DNA of 64,000 nt from Limonium bicolor (taxonomy: Eukaryota; Streptophyta; Magnoliopsida; Caryophyllales; Plumbaginaceae), in the NCBI GenBank assembly GCA_023374045.1, contig CM041776.1, positions 48,304,171 to 48,368,170 on the forward strand, in the 5' to 3' direction. The translations under genes and the position numbers were made by a program. Under the pieces are notes generated by a model. It was not told the DNA's origin and did no database searches. It saw only the letters and a program-made list of their open reading frames with translations. Each line of letters begins with the position of its first letter. The stretch's first letter is position 1. Shown here piece by piece: positions 30,086 to 43,228 of this stretch.

Positions 30086-31709
30086 TAACATAGATGTGGG
30101 AAATAGTATTCCTTGTGATAGTTATAATAAGTAGAATATATATATATGATAACCTTAAGTTTTAATTGGTGTGTAATTAAATAGTCACTATTAACTTAAG
30201 GGTTTTATTACACAACATAAACTTAACACAGTCTTGGGCTAACCTACTAAGCCCAAGTCTATGAACTCCAAAAGCCCACTTAAACAACTCAGAGAGAGTT
30301 TGGGCCACTCTCAGGAGTAAATTCTAAATCGATCTAAACTAAACAAAATAGGCCTAGTAAAGGATTTAGTTGACAAGTCAAGCCCGAATCTTTGTGAGGG
30401 AACAATGGTAAACCTGGAACTGTTAATCAGTAAGAAAAGAAGGTTGTTTAGTTTATAAGTCCCTTAATTAATCGACACTTGGAATACCTTAATTATAGGT
30501 TACTATTGGGGAATCACTTATTCGAGTTATTTACTGTTCTACACATACCAGGTACGATTTCTCGTACTCCGATATTTTTGCTGATTGACTTATGGAATGT
30601 TTTTGACAAACGCTAACTGAGTTTAAGAGGAATTTCTAAAAGGAAATGGTGGTGTGACTAACTCAGCTTGTGTGACTAACTGAGCCTTGAATGTGAAACT
30701 CACTTGGGTATTGGTTCCTTCTTTTTGGTTGTTCCATTAGACATTGACTGCTTAGGGTTTACGCTTCTACACTCTGTAGGACTGAGTGTTTTGGTATTGC
30801 TCTGGGTAGTTAGTGATCTGGTGGGAATTTGGAAAAGGTCAATTTTGGTAAATTCTTCTTTTGACTCTGGATATCGTTTCATCCATGAGCTGGTTCTTGA
30901 GGTTTCGACGTGCGCGCGTCTTCAATGGTAACGGCAGGGGGCTGTATATCCCTCGCCCATAGGGGCATTTATATTTGACAGCAGGGGGCTGTATATCCCT
31001 CATCCACCAGGACATTTTTAATATGACAGCAGGGGGCTGTATATCCCTCATCCATACGGACATTTATATTTGGCGGTGGGGGCCATCTCTCCCAGTTGAA
31101 TTATTCAACTCTTGAGTTGTTGAATCTTGGATCTATCTTATTATTCCTAGTCCTTTGTGACTATCTGAGTCCTTCTACTCCTGACGGGTATTGGGTCTAA
31201 CTAGAGCAATGGATGTTCACAAACACATGACGTGGTTTTGTTTCACTAACTTCTCTTTTCTGTTATTAACCTTTATTCTTATTTGGCCATCTTGATTTGG
31301 TGATTTCGTGAGATGCCTTGTTCCTCTGTGTGGTTTAAGTGTTTATTTTCTTGCAATTAATTATCTAAGATTGTATTATAAGTTTGTTTTTGGAGGATCG
31401 TACCAGTTCCATTCCAGGGAACTGACCCACCCCTCTTGGGGTGGGCTGCTTGGTTTTATCTTGCAGGTACGAGTTTTTACAGGTGGCCACGAAGAAAGAC
31501 GAGTGATTGGGATGGGATTAGGTTTTGAGAGTTTATAGTTTTATTACTGTTTTACTTTTGTTAAGTTTTCTCGAGGTTCAGGCCGTGACAGTTGTAATCA
31601 TTAAGTTGTATTTTGGTGAGGTTTGGTACCGGGTGTTTGGAACCCGATGGTCTGTACGCCTTTAGTATTTTATTTCCGCTATAAATATTAAATAGGGGCG
31701 TTACAAAAT

Positions 31710-31735
31710 TGGTATCAGAGCGTAGTTACGCTCTG
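31710..31735 (+). promoter_or_regulatory. Primer binding site with hairpin, copy 2
   Basis: TGGTATCAGAGCG (31710-31722); CAGAGCG pairs with CGCTCTG (31729-31735) around TAGTTA, identical to copy 1. Confidence 0.85.
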
Positions 31736-31978
31736 AACCCGAGAAGACAAGCCGAGTGTGAAACACTTAGATTATAGGTGCACTTAAAACTGGGGAACTG
31801 GGGTAGAATTGGGAAGTGAGAATTCCAGAAAGGCGCGTGACTCCCCATACTTACTACTTATGTTTTACTTCACGTACTATGAACCGTCCTTAGGACGTTA
31901 TAAATATTTCTATATTAATACATAGATAGTTAGACTTTACAATACGCCTTCTGAGTACAAAACCGTCATACCAGCTAG

Positions 31979-33324
31979 ATGTCTCGAAGAGGAGGAAGAG
32001 GAGGAGCTGGTCCCTCAGGAGGCTATGGACCCGACGCTGTCACCCCGGAGGTCATAGCGCAGATTGTGACAGCTGCATTGGCCCAGCAGCAGGCTCAGAT
32101 CCCACAGCCACCACCGCCACCACCGAATGGTCCCCGGGAGTTCAACTGGCTGAAGGCGGTTAACGACCTTCGTCCTCCCATCTATGAAGGCCAACCAGAA
32201 CCGAAGACTTTAGAGAAATACATAGACGAGATGCAGAAGGCCTTCACCTCTCTGCATGTTCCAGTGAATCGCCAGGTGGACATAGCGGCCTACTTTCTTC
32301 AGGGACCCGCGCATCGATGGTGGCAGACTGCTAGAGCCGAGCTGACGGCCCAGGCGAACTTTGACTTCCAGGCATTTCTAGTGGCCCTGAGAGCTAAATT
32401 TTATCCATCCTATCTACAGAAGAGGATGAGGAGTGAGTTCGAGCAGCTGAAGCAAGGGAGTCTTTCTGTTGCTGAGTACTACAATAAGTTGTGGAGCTAC
32501 TTTGTTATTGGAGAGGGAGCTTACGCCCCAAGATATCTGGTGGACAAATTCCATACCGGCTTGAACTTCAAGATCATGACATGATCGGTTCCACCAGAGG
32601 GATGACCCTACAGGTATGGAATATGATTTAAATTCTGGTACGCAAAGGTTTCCCCACTAACACATCTTGCAACGACAGGAACTAGCTGATGATGCGAACG
32701 ATTGTGAGACCACCATTGCCTATCAGGATTCTGTGCTAGGCAAGAGGAAGAATGACAATGGAGGAGGAAATGGAAGAGGACCCCTCAGACTCAGGAAAGG
32801 AGGGGAAATTTTTTCAAGGGAGGGAATGAGAAGGTCATCGTCCCTTCTAACGCTAATGTTAAGCCTCTCTGCTATGAATCACCCAGGGGTGAGAAAAGTT
32901 AGAATCTATAATATGGTTACATTTATGCTATCACGTCACTAACCTTGCACTGAAACAGGAAACAGACCGGTAAGAAGATACTTCTGCAAGTGGTGCAAGA
33001 AGGACCACCCGGGCAAGGATTGTAAAGGAAATCTGGTGGAATGCAACTACTGTGGTAAGAAAGGGCATAGGGGATTCGAATGCCACAAGAACCCGGAATC
33101 TTGGAACTACAAACCCACCACCGGGACCATTGCTAGAGCCCCAGCTGCTACTACTACTGGAGGAGGTCGAGGTGGCACAGGAGGTGCTGGACCATCTACC
33201 AGTCGCCCTGCCCAGAGTCATCCACAGAGGCCGGGACAGAACTACCCCCAGAGGCCGGGCAAGGCACCAGTCCTTAACATGGTGGACCGCGTCGAGGCAG
33301 CAAGTGATGACCCGAGTTCACCTG
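31979..33324 (+). CDS. gag: Chromovirus Gag, copy 2 (three predicted exons)
   Basis: Same layout as copy 1: exon 1 31979-32613, intron 32614-32678, exon 2 32679-32888, intron 32889-32958, exon 3 32959-33324. Exon 1 is identical in protein to copy 1 until about residue 170. It then shows the better local frame (AYAPRYLVDKFHTGLNFKIM) before a TGA caused by a 1-nt loss near 32580. Exon 3 is the cleaner version: two zinc knuckles and then a continuous Gly/Pro/Gln/Arg-rich tail to SSPGEDYFPHEEA, stop 33354-33356 if the third donor (33325) is not used. Exon 2 has a small deletion near 32782. Confidence 0.8.
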
Positions 33325-33497
33325 GTGAGGACTATTTTCCTCATGAAGAGGCTTAGACCCTTATTTCTTTACATTCAGTTGTCTATTTTTCGTTGTCAAT
33401 GTAAAAGGGATGAACTATAAACCCTTCATTTTGTTTCGAACCTTTCATTTCCGGTTGTGAACCTTGACTTGTTTATTTAATGGCAATTGTTCTTCAG

Positions 33498-34205
33498 CTT
33501 TCGATATTTGCTTTCCTATTTTGCCCTATACCACACCCAACATCCCTTTTGAAGCCAAACCACACCCACCAGAGAAGTGTGAGGTCTTGAGACCCGGGAT
33601 GATCTTACTACGAGAGTACCTGACCCCGGCAGTCCAGTATGCATTGATCCTCAAGATCAGGGAGTTAGGTGTGAAGGAAGGAAATTTTTACACCCCTACC
33701 TTCAAGAATGGTTCAACCATGAAGGTGAAGATCATGTGCCTAGGTAAGAAGTGGAACCACACCACCAAGAGCTATGAAGAAGTGGAGGTGCCACCAATCC
33801 CGGAGGAACTGCAGACCATCATTAGAGCTGCAGTTAAGGCACAAGAATTGGAGGATGAGCCCGTCCCAGACCTAACCTCAGACGTCTGCATCATCAATTT
33901 TTATGGAAAAGAAGGTAAGCTAGGGTTGCATCAAGATAAGGATGAATCCCTAGAATCCATCACCAAAGGAGTTCCAGTGGTTCCATATCACTTGGAGACG
34001 AGCGGGAGTTCTCTTTGGTGAAAAGAGGATGGACCTTGCCACCAAGATCCTCCTGAAGTCAGGTGATGTACTGATCTTTGGTGGGGCAGCTAGACTCATC
34101 TACCATGGAGTGAAGAGAATCAAGCCCAACACAGCCCCCACACCCATTATTAACCAGACTCACCTGAAACCTGGCCGATTAAACCTGACCTTTAGACAGA
34201 TCTAG
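33498..34205 (+). pseudogene. AlkB-like dioxygenase, copy 2 (frameshifted)
   Basis: Collinear with the copy at 17395. It has LGLHQDKDES (His 33929), a VVP-YHLE region where a different small indel breaks the frame near 33981, then SGDVLIFGGAARLIYHGV and PGRLNLTFRQI to TAG 34203-34205. All metal and 2-oxoglutarate ligands are encoded, but in two frames. The lesion differs from copy 1, so an ancestor of both had an unbroken domain. The acceptor TTGTTCTTCAG and the phase are conserved; there is again no ATG upstream of the domain in frame. Confidence 0.9.
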
Positions 34206-34297
34206 CCATGTACTTTACAATTTCAGCTTTGTAATCATTAAACTGCTCATGAAGCTTTCAATAAGAATGGAAATTCTAAGAACTTATTTCTTCGTAG

Positions 34298-37200
34298 GAG
34301 CTGGAAATTTAGAGGTCAGGCTGAATGTGTTGGACCAGGCTCAAGCAAAGAGCAATGGAACGGTCATCACAGGTATACCAATTAACCTTGAACAACTACT
34401 TTGGAAGAGTTAACTAGAAACTTAAAACTTCACTCAATAATTGCAGGCACATTCCAAATTAATGGAGTGGAGGCCATCCTGTTTGATTCTGGAGCCTCCC
34501 ACTCCTTCATATCCCAAGCATTTCATACTAAGATAAATGCCCCCACAGAGGATATCCATGATTGCTCCGTTTTGTTGCCATCCAGAAGTTGATCAAATGC
34601 AGTAAACAGTGCAAGAATCTGAGCATGCACATCAAGGGAGCAGACTTTTTCTGATGCCATTGTCTTCCCTGGCATGGGATTTGACATAATTGTGGGCATG
34701 GACACGCTACACGGTACAGAGGTAGTAGAATAGACTAGCAGAGCATCGTCTCCTCTTGAAGTCAGCCACAGGGATCACAGTATCATACCGAATGCAGCCC
34801 AAGCAGCCGACTGTGAAGGTTGTATCGGCTTATCCCTGATGAAGGAAGTGTCCAAGGGCGCGACTGCCTACTACTGTTATGCCCAGGATCTGAGGACGGA
34901 TCCGAAGTTCAGGAGCGACGTTCCCATTGTGTCGGAGTACCCCGATGTTTTTCCAGAGGAGCTACCTGGACTACCACCGCTGAGAGAGGTTGAATTCAAC
35001 ATCGACCTCGTACCGGGCACGGGACCGATTGCTAAGGCTCCCTACCGGATGGGCCCTGCAGAGATGGTCGAGTTGAAGAAGCAGTTGCAGGACTACTGGA
35101 TAAGGGCTTCATCAGACCCAGTGTCTCACCTTGGGGCGCTCCTGTGCTGTTCGTCAAGAAGAAGAAGAAGGAGAGCATGAGACTGTGTATAGACTACAGA
35201 GAGCTGAACAATGTCACGATCAAAAACAATACCCACTGCCCAGGATCGATGACTTGTTCGACCAGCTGAGGGGAGCAAAGGTGTTCTCTAAGATTGATCT
35301 GCGTTCCGGATATCACCAGATAGCTGTAGCTGAGCCAGACATTGAGAAGACAGCCTTCCGGACCAGATACGGCCACTATGAGTTCACAGTGATGCCGTTT
35401 GGACTGACCAATGCACCGGCGAGATTTATGGATTTGATGCAGAGAGTCTTCCAAGCCCAGCTAGATAAGTCGGTAGTCGTATTCATAGACGATATTCTAG
35501 TCTTCTCCAAGAGCAAAGAGGAACATGAGCAGCATTTGAGGAAAGTCTTGGAGACGCGAGGGAGAAACAGTTTTATGCCAAGTTCAGCAAGTGTGAATTT
35601 TGGCTGGACAAGGTGTCATTTCTTGGACACGTGATCTCAGCTGAGGGAGTTTCAGTAGACCCAGCTAAGATTGAGGCAGTGAAGAGCTGGCATAGACCTC
35701 GCACGTGACAGAGGTTAGGAGTTTCCTTGGGTTGGCTGGCTACTATAGACGCTTTGTGAAGGACTTCTCCAGGCTAGCCAAGCCCTTGACCTCCTTGATG
35801 AAGAAAGACAGCCCGTTTGTGTGGACAGAGGCTTGTGAGGTCTCCTTCCAGGCGCTGAAGGACGCCTTGACCACAGCTCCAGTGTTGATTATCCCAGAGG
35901 GGAACGAGGGTACGAGGTATATTGCGATGCTTCAGGCAGAGGGATTGGTGGGGTACTGATGCAGCATGGCCGAGTAGTAGCGTATGCTTCTAGACAGCTG
36001 AAGAAGCACGAAGAGAATTACCCCACACACGACCTTGAGCTCTCGCCATAGTCTTCGCCTTGAAGATCTGGCGACATTACTTGTATGAAGCCACAGTTCG
36101 GATTATGACAGACCATAAGAGTCTGAAGTACATCTGGACTCAGAAGGAGCTGAATTTGAGACAGCGAAGATGGGTTGAGCTTCTGGCTGATTATGACTCA
36201 ACCTCCAGTACACAGAAGGGAAAGGAAATGTGTGGCAGATGCTCTGAGCAGAAGAGCTTATTCACTTCTTGCCTTGATAGAGGACCACGATAGCTGAGGA
36301 GGTGTATGCAGCCCAGGACAGTGACGTTTATCTACAGGGCATCAGACAAAGTTAGCTGACGGGTTGACTGACGGTTTGAAGTACGACTACGAGCTGGACA
36401 GCGAGGGACACCTTCGAGTCAGAGGCAGACTCTGCGTTCCTCAGGATGCGAGAACTTCAGACCAGGATTCTTTCAGAGGCTCATTCCTCGACATTATCAG
36501 TACACCCTGGAGCCACCAAGATGTACAAGGACTTGAAGCAATTATTCTGGTGGAGCGGGATGAAGAGGGATGTAGCTGATTTCGTCTTCGGTGCCTCACT
36601 TGTCAGAAGGTGAAGTTTGAGCATCGTCGGCCAGGAGGCCAGATTCAGTCACTACCAGTACCGTGCTGGAAGTTTGACGACATCAGCATGGATTTTGTGG
36701 TCGGTCTCCCTCCAGCTAGAGGTGGACTGAACGCCATATGGGTTATAGTCGATAGGTTGACCAAGACAGCTAGGTTCATACCTATCAAGGACACATGGAA
36801 GGTGCCCAAACTAGCTGAGGTGTTCACCACAGAGCATATCCGGTACCATGGGGTACCGAAGACGATCGTCTCTGATCGTGACACTCGTTTCCTCAGTAGA
36901 TTTTGGCGTCAGGTGCAGGAGGCATTTGGGACTCAGCTACGACTTAGCACAGCTTTTCACCCGCAGACTGATGGGCAGACTGAGAGGACTATTCAGACAT
37001 TGGAGGATATGTTGCGAGCAGTCGCTCTAGACTATCAGGGGAGTTGGGTAGAGCGTCTACACCTGGTAGAGTTCTCCTACAATAACTCTTACCATGCGTC
37101 TATCGGCATGGCACCATTCCAGGCTCTATATGGCAGGCCGTGCCGGACTCCCTTATCATGGAGTGACCCTGCTGAGGCAGTCTTGATTGGGCCCGAGTAT

Positions 37201-37720
37201 ATTCAGACACTGCAGGATGACGTCAGGGTTATTCAGCAGCACATGAGGGCAGCGCAGTCCAGACAGAAATCTTACGGGGATCAGCGTACCAGAGAGCTCG
37301 AGTTTCAGTTGGGAGACATGGTCTTCTTACGAGTGTCTCCGATGAGAGGCATTCAGATTTGGGATGAGGGGGAAGCTAAGCCCTAAGTATGTCCCGTACA
37401 GGATTACGGAGCGAGTGGGCCCAGTTGCTTACAGACTCGAGCTACCAGCGGAGTTGGGGAAGGTACACGATGTGTTTCACGTATCTCAGTTGAAGAAGTA
37501 TATGCCTGACCCTTCTCACGTACTGCAGCCAGAGATTGGAGATTGAGCCTACATTGAGGTATGAGGAGACTCCTATTCAGATCTTGGACACGAAGGTCCG
37601 AGAAACGAGAGGCAGATCAGTTAAACTAGTAAAGGTTCTTTGGGAACATCATGGGGTTGAGGAAGCTACTTGGGAGACGAGGACTCCATGAGAGTAAAGT
37701 ACCCACATCTGTTTACATGA
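34298..37720 (+). pseudogene. pol: Chromovirus Pol, copy 2, many small indels
   Basis: The protease keeps the normal LFDSGASHSF. The reverse transcriptase spans 34839-35634 in two frames, with [12 protein letters not shown] and [12 protein letters not shown]. RNase H is split over 35705-36293. The integrase catalytic core is intact in 36610-37386, with D28, D89 and E125 of that frame (35 residues between the last two). A frame slip near 37355 precedes the chromodomain-like end (HHGVEEATW near 37650, stop 37718-37720). The integrase zinc-binding frame break (FGASLVRR instead of CLTCQK) is shared with copy 1, so it either predates the duplication or is a shared error. Not functional as assembled. 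Confidence 0.9.
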
Positions 37721-38146
37721 TACCCTGCTATCCTGATGTGATTCACGTTAGTGGCGGTACGAGGGCGTACCTTAGCTCTTTTAAGGGGGATATGCTGGCA
37801 TACTCCTCCTTCGTTATCTCATCCGGATTATGCCTTGTTGCATTGCAAGTAGAGGGAGAAGATTAGTAGTGTGAGAGGTGTATGTATGTACGTAGTTTTA
37901 CATTGTGGCACAGTAGTTTGTCACGTTTGTGTTTTGTTTCAGTTTATATTTTGATTCAGTTTGATTTGATTTCGGTACTCTCGAGTGGAATGTTGAAATG
38001 GAAATAAAGGATTGGAATGGTATGGAATTTCATTTGGTATGGAATTTCATTGGAATTATTATTGTCTCAGCACACCCGAAGCGGTGTGAGTGCCTATTAG
38101 TTGATCGTTAAACTTCGAGGCGAAGTTTCTTTTAAGGGGGATATAC
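37721..38146 (+). promoter_or_regulatory. 3' untranslated region with two hairpin-polypurine modules, copy 2
   Basis: GGTAC-GAGGGC-GTACC at 37756-37771 and AAACTTCG-AGG-CGAAGTTT at 38110-38128, each followed by CTTTTAAGGGGGATAT. LTR C starts at 38147. Confidence 0.75.
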
Positions 38147-41100
38147 TGAAATACCCCTAAATTAATTTAAATTAATTTAGGGGATTTTTTATTAATATAT
38201 TAAATTATTATATGGAATTGTGAAAATTTATTAGGGTTTTCTCCTATTTAACCCTAATTATTATATATTATTATATAGTATTATGAATTTATAATAAGAT
38301 TTATAAGTCAATAAATCTTGGGAAAATTTCTAAACATCCTATATTATAAAGATTTTAGGAAGTGTTGGAACATTGTTTTGAAACATAAAAGTCAATATAA
38401 AATTCTAGAAACCTTAAAGCTATTAAGCCTTGCTAGGGTTGACTTTTTGAGAATGGTCAAACCAGGCCATGAAACCTATACCAATAAATAGGTTATGGAA
38501 AACCATGAAGATCGATAAAAAGAACGTCAAAAACGGATCATCCTAGCCAAAGTTATGATCAAATGAAGTTTAGAGCCAAAATTTTGATAAAGGCTGACGT
38601 GGCATGGACTGCTGACTCATCGCCGCCTGGTAATCGCGCCCCAACACTTAGACAGATTTATCTCCTATATTTCCGGAACCGAAAATCAGGTTTTTCCCTA
38701 TCTTGTGACCTTCATAACTTTCTCATCTTAAGGAATTTTTGAGTGCCGTCTTCTTTGTTGTCTTCTCCTACATTCCCTCTAAACAACCATAACTCACACA
38801 AACCCTAACTCGTTCTGAATCAACCGGAAAATCGAGTCAAAGTAGCCACCTGCAAAAAACCGAACTGTAGTTCCAGTTTTCCCTTCGAATCAGGTAACTT
38901 CGATCAGCCATAACTTCTTCGTTTCTCATCCAAATTCCATGTTCTTTAGCTCGTTTTGAAGAGCTCTAATTCCTCTAAAACTTTCATGTTTATGGCCTAA
39001 GCCAATTCTCAACCGATTGGAAGGAAAAGGTGTCTAAAGTCTCGGTTTCACCATCACATAAAATCACTTTTCTTCCCAGAAAACGCAAGGTAAACTCGCA
39101 ACTTCTAGCTTCAATTTCTTTCTGTGTGATGCGAGTTAGGATTAGTTCTTGCTATCAATACGTAGATCTAAGTTTGCTCTTTCCAATGAGCCCTTACACA
39201 TAGCCTAACTCGATTTGTACTGCTAGTTATAGATCCTCAAAGTTGGCCTCGTGAACTGCTCAAAGTTCGAATTTTTCCAGATTTTCGATTCGATTCACTC
39301 AATTCGCACAACTCCGGTAAGTTTCCGATCAATTGCTCCGTTATTGTCATTCGAAATCTGTTACCGGCCTAACCCATGTCTCAATTTAATCAATTACGTG
39401 TTAGATTAGGAGAATTTGTTAGATTTGTGTCGAATTGCATTCTGTAACTATTAAGAACCCTAACATTCGAACTGAATTCGAATTCCATCGAATACTGCAT
39501 TATAATTGGGGAAACCGGTATCATTAGAACCGAAATTTGATTTCGAAACTATAGAAACAAGAATCACTCGATTTCATTCTGTGGATTAGGAGAAAATCGA
39601 GATTTAGTACTCGACGGGTTTATGGTTCGCTGACGAACTGAGAGTTCAGGGGCCGTCCGATCTCGTTTTAAAAGATTGGACCCGAGATTAGATCGGGTTA
39701 ATTAAGAATTGTTATAAGTTTATTAAATTTCAGAATTTGGCTCTAACTTGTTGATTTTAGTTAATGGCCTTCCCGAAGGTATTTTGACTTGAAATTTTAA
39801 CCATAGATTCCTTATTTAATCTAGTTTATTTTTGTTTATATGTAAATTTATGGTTTTGGAGTTTTTAAAATAAGTTATGATTTTTGCAAGTTACGGGTTT
39901 TCTGGAATTATTTGGCTAAATTAAAAGATATTTTTATGAAATAAAAATTTTATAATATGTCTAAAATGTTATAGTTACTGTGTATTAAATTTGGGAATTT
40001 TTGGGCAATGGTAAAAGGTTTTAAAAATTGTGTTTATGAGTTTTTCATAAGAATAACCTATAATATAAGGTTTTTAATGTAACCAAAAATTAAAGTATGG
40101 TTTGTTAATTAACTTTTAAGCTGGGGAAAATAAAGGAAACTAAATTAACATTTTATAACAGTAAGTTATAAATGTTTTGGTATTAGCTTTTAAGAGAAGT
40201 GAAATTATTTACATATATGTATATATACTTACTTAAGTAGAAACTTATATAAATTAAGGAATTTAATTATCCTACATTTTATTTACTATATTATATGGGA
40301 GTTAATATTTTAATTAAACTAAGGATAAATATATATATATTTTTACGCATTTATAAAAAGGGAATAAAGTAGTAACTTAGAGTAAAACAAGGAACTAATT
40401 AAATTAACACTTATAATAACTAAATATTATAAGAGCTAGAATCCTAAGATATAGTAAAAGAAATACTTTATGAAATATACTTGGAATACAGTTTAAGGTT
40501 GTAGTAATAAGTTAGTTTAAATATGATAAGTTACATAGGGAATGTCTTAGTTAATTTCTAATACGGGTATACTTATATATATTAAATAAACAAAGGAAAC
40601 ACTTTATTTTATAAACCATAGGTCGGTTGTGTTAAGCCTAGAAGTTATTAAACATAAATAAATACAGTAAAATTTCCTAAAAATGTTATGGATAAATCTT
40701 AATACATATATATATATATATATACATTAACATAGATGTGGGAAATAATATTCCTTGTGATAGTTATAATAAGTAGAATATATATATATATGATAACCTT
40801 AAGTTTTAATTGGTGTGTAATTAAATAGTCACTATTAACTTAAGGGTTTTATTACACAACATAAACTTAACACGGTCTTGGGCTAACCTACTAAGCCCAA
40901 GTCTATGAACTCCAAAAGCCCACTTAAACAACTCAGAGAGTTTGGGCCACTCTCAGGAGTAAATTCTAAATCGATCTAAACTAAACAAAATGGGCCTAGT
41001 AAAGGATTTAGTTGACAAGTCAAGCCCGAATCTTTGTGAGGGAACAATGGTAAACCTGGAACTGTTAATCAGTAAGAAAAGAAGGTTGTTTAGTTTATAA

Positions 41101-42345
41101 GTCCCTTAATTAATCGACACTTGGAATACCTTAATTATAGGTTACTATTGGGGAATCACTTATTCGAGTTATTTACTGTTCTGCACATACCAGGTACGAT
41201 TTCTCGTACTCCGATATTTTTGCTGATTGACTTGTGGAATGTTTTGGAAAACGCTAACTGACTTTAAGAGGAATTTCTAAAAGGAAATGGTGTGTGACTA
41301 ACTCACTTGTGTGACTAACTGAGCCTTGAATGTGAAACTCACTTGGGTATTGGTTCCTTCTTTTTGGTTGTTCCATTAGACATTGACTGCTTAGGGTTTA
41401 CGCTTCTGCACTCTGTAGGACTGAGTGTTTTGGTATTGCTCTGGGTAGTTAGTGATCTGGTGGGAATTTGGAAAAGGTCAATTTTGGTAAATTCTTCTTT
41501 TGACTCTGGATATCGTTTCATCCATGAGCTGGTTCTTGAGGTTTCGACGTGCGCGTCTTCAATGGTAACAGCAGGGGGCTGTATATCCCTCGCCCATAGG
41601 GGCATTTATATTTGACAGCAGGGGGCTGTATATCCCTCGTCCACCAGGACATTTTTAATATGACAGCAGGGGGCTGTATATCCCTCGTCCATACGGACAT
41701 TTATATTTGGCGGTGGGGGCCATCTCTCCCAGTTGAATTATTCCACTCTTGAGTTTGAATCTTGGATCTATCTTATTATTCCTAGTCCTTTGTGACTATC
41801 TGAGTCCTTCTACTCCTGACGGGTATTGGGTCTAACTAGAGCAATGGATGTTCACTAACACATGTCATGGTTTTGTTTCACTAACTTCTCTTTTCTGTTA
41901 TTAACCTTTATTCTTATTTGGCCATCTTGATTTGGTGATTTCATGAGATGCCTTGTTCCTCTGTGTGGTTTAAGTGTTTATTTTCTTGCAATTAATTATC
42001 TAAGATTTAAATTATAAGTTTGTTTTTGGAGGATCGCACCAGTTCCATTCCAGGGAACTGATCCACCCCTCTTGGGGTGGGCTGCTTGGTTTTATCTTGT
42101 AGGTACGAGTTGTTTTACAGGTGGCCACGAAGAGAACGAGTTATTGGGATGGGATTAGGTTTTGAGAGTTTATATGTTTTATCACTGTTTTACTTTTGTT
42201 AAGTTTTCTCGAGGTTCAGGCCGTGACAGTTGTAATCATTAAGTTGTATTTTGGTGAGGTTTGGTACCGCGTGTTTGGAACCCGATGGTCTGTACGCCTT
42301 TAGTATCTTATTTTCGCTATAGATATATTAAATAGAGGCATTACA
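38147..42345 (+). repeat. LTR C (4199 bp)
   Basis: Starts TGAAATACCCC and ends AGAGGCATTACA. It is the most regular of the three LTRs, without the deletion of A or the duplication and insertion of B. It is followed by the right target duplication GACCA (42346-42350). Confidence 0.9.
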
Positions 42346-42350
42346 GACCA
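42346..42350. repeat. Target site duplication GACCA (right)
   Basis: Matches 12563-12567. Together they show that the whole 29.8-kb array sits in one insertion site. Confidence 0.85.
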
Positions 42351-43017
42351 TACCTTATAAGTGTCAACTGTTCTCTTAAAAGAATTGGTTGTTCTTTAAC
42401 TGAATTGTTTATTTTGTCGGGTCAAAGTAACCCTAGCCAATGAGTTATTAGCTCCATTGGGTTAATAAACATTAATTCTTAAGTTATGAGGGATGTAGGC
42501 TTGACCCTCCCGCGCCTCCTGAATTTTCCTCCCACGTCGAACTGTTCACTCGAGATGGTCGGGTCTGTTTGTCGACCCTAGGCGACAAGTCGTAGACGAG
42601 CCATATGCGGAAGACGGATCTGATACAGATGCCGACCTCCTAACCTAAGCATGCATGACCGGAGTCAGTCCCGGATTCCTTTCCCCTCAAGTTCAAGTTA
42701 GTTGAAGTATCATTGACAACTTGTTAGTTAAACCTCTCTCGGTATTAAACCAACTAACAACAGGGAGTATTTATAACCTTATACAATTACTATAATAGTT
42801 AATGAACAAGCTCTAAATCAAGTCGGTTTGGTTGCATGGACACAATAACAATACAGTAGATCGGTTTCATGCTTAATCTGTTTAGTCGTATCACCAATAA
42901 CATAACACACAAACCGAGGTGACCCCGTTAGCAAGCAAGCTACAAGAATCCCATACCGTACACCGGAGATTGGCTAGTTCTTAATTGAAAATTCCTAGAT
43001 GTCGGTGCTGAGTCTGC

Positions 43018-43228
43018 AACTCAGAATGTGTCGATGGTCTGAGTTCATAACTGAAGATGAACGGGGAAAAAGAAGGGAAGACCAGAATAGCATAAAGGTA
43101 GAACCTTTATTATAATCACGTATTACAATGGTTACATAATCACGTATTCAATACGAATACAAACCCTCACGTCAAGAACACTATCTTGACATAAGTCACA
43201 CGTAACTTGAGTTCTGAACTCAAGTTAC
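43018..43228. repeat. Cluster of three hairpins
   Basis: AACTCAGA/TCTGAGTT (43018-43045, loop 12), GTCAAGA/TCTTGAC (43171-43190, loop 6), and GTAACTTGAGTTC-T-GAACTCAAGTTAC (43202-43228), a 27-bp perfect palindrome. Confidence 0.8.

Larger units (their letters stand above)
22059..31705 (+). repeat. LTR B (about 4.87 kb without its insertion)
   Basis: Starts TGAAATACCCC and ends AGGGGCGTTACA. It is interrupted by the solo LTR 23271-28039 and carries a private ~615-bp tandem duplication (28421-29035 and 29036-29650). It contains the long AT-rich segment missing from LTR A. The ORFs at 30700-30931 are noncoding repeats shared with LTR C. Confidence 0.9.
12568..42345 (+). mobile_element. Tekay/Del-type chromovirus in an LTR-internal-LTR-internal-LTR array, with AlkB
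   Basis: Three directly repeated LTRs (12568-15592, 22059-31705 including a later insertion, 38147-42345) enclose two near-identical internal domains of about 6.45 kb. Each domain has a Met-tRNA primer site, gag, an AlkB domain, and pol in the order protease, reverse transcriptase, RNase H, integrase, chromodomain, then a polypurine tract. The domain order and the C-terminal chromodomain place it among chromoviruses. Only the two outer ends carry a target duplication (GACCA), so the whole array occupies one insertion site. Confidence 0.9.

Noticed and set aside
30700..31063. ORFs around the ~48-bp triplication in LTRs B and C (also 14701, 41339)
   Set aside because: They arise from the GGGGGCTGTATATCCC repeat in LTR DNA; frames are not preserved between LTRs.
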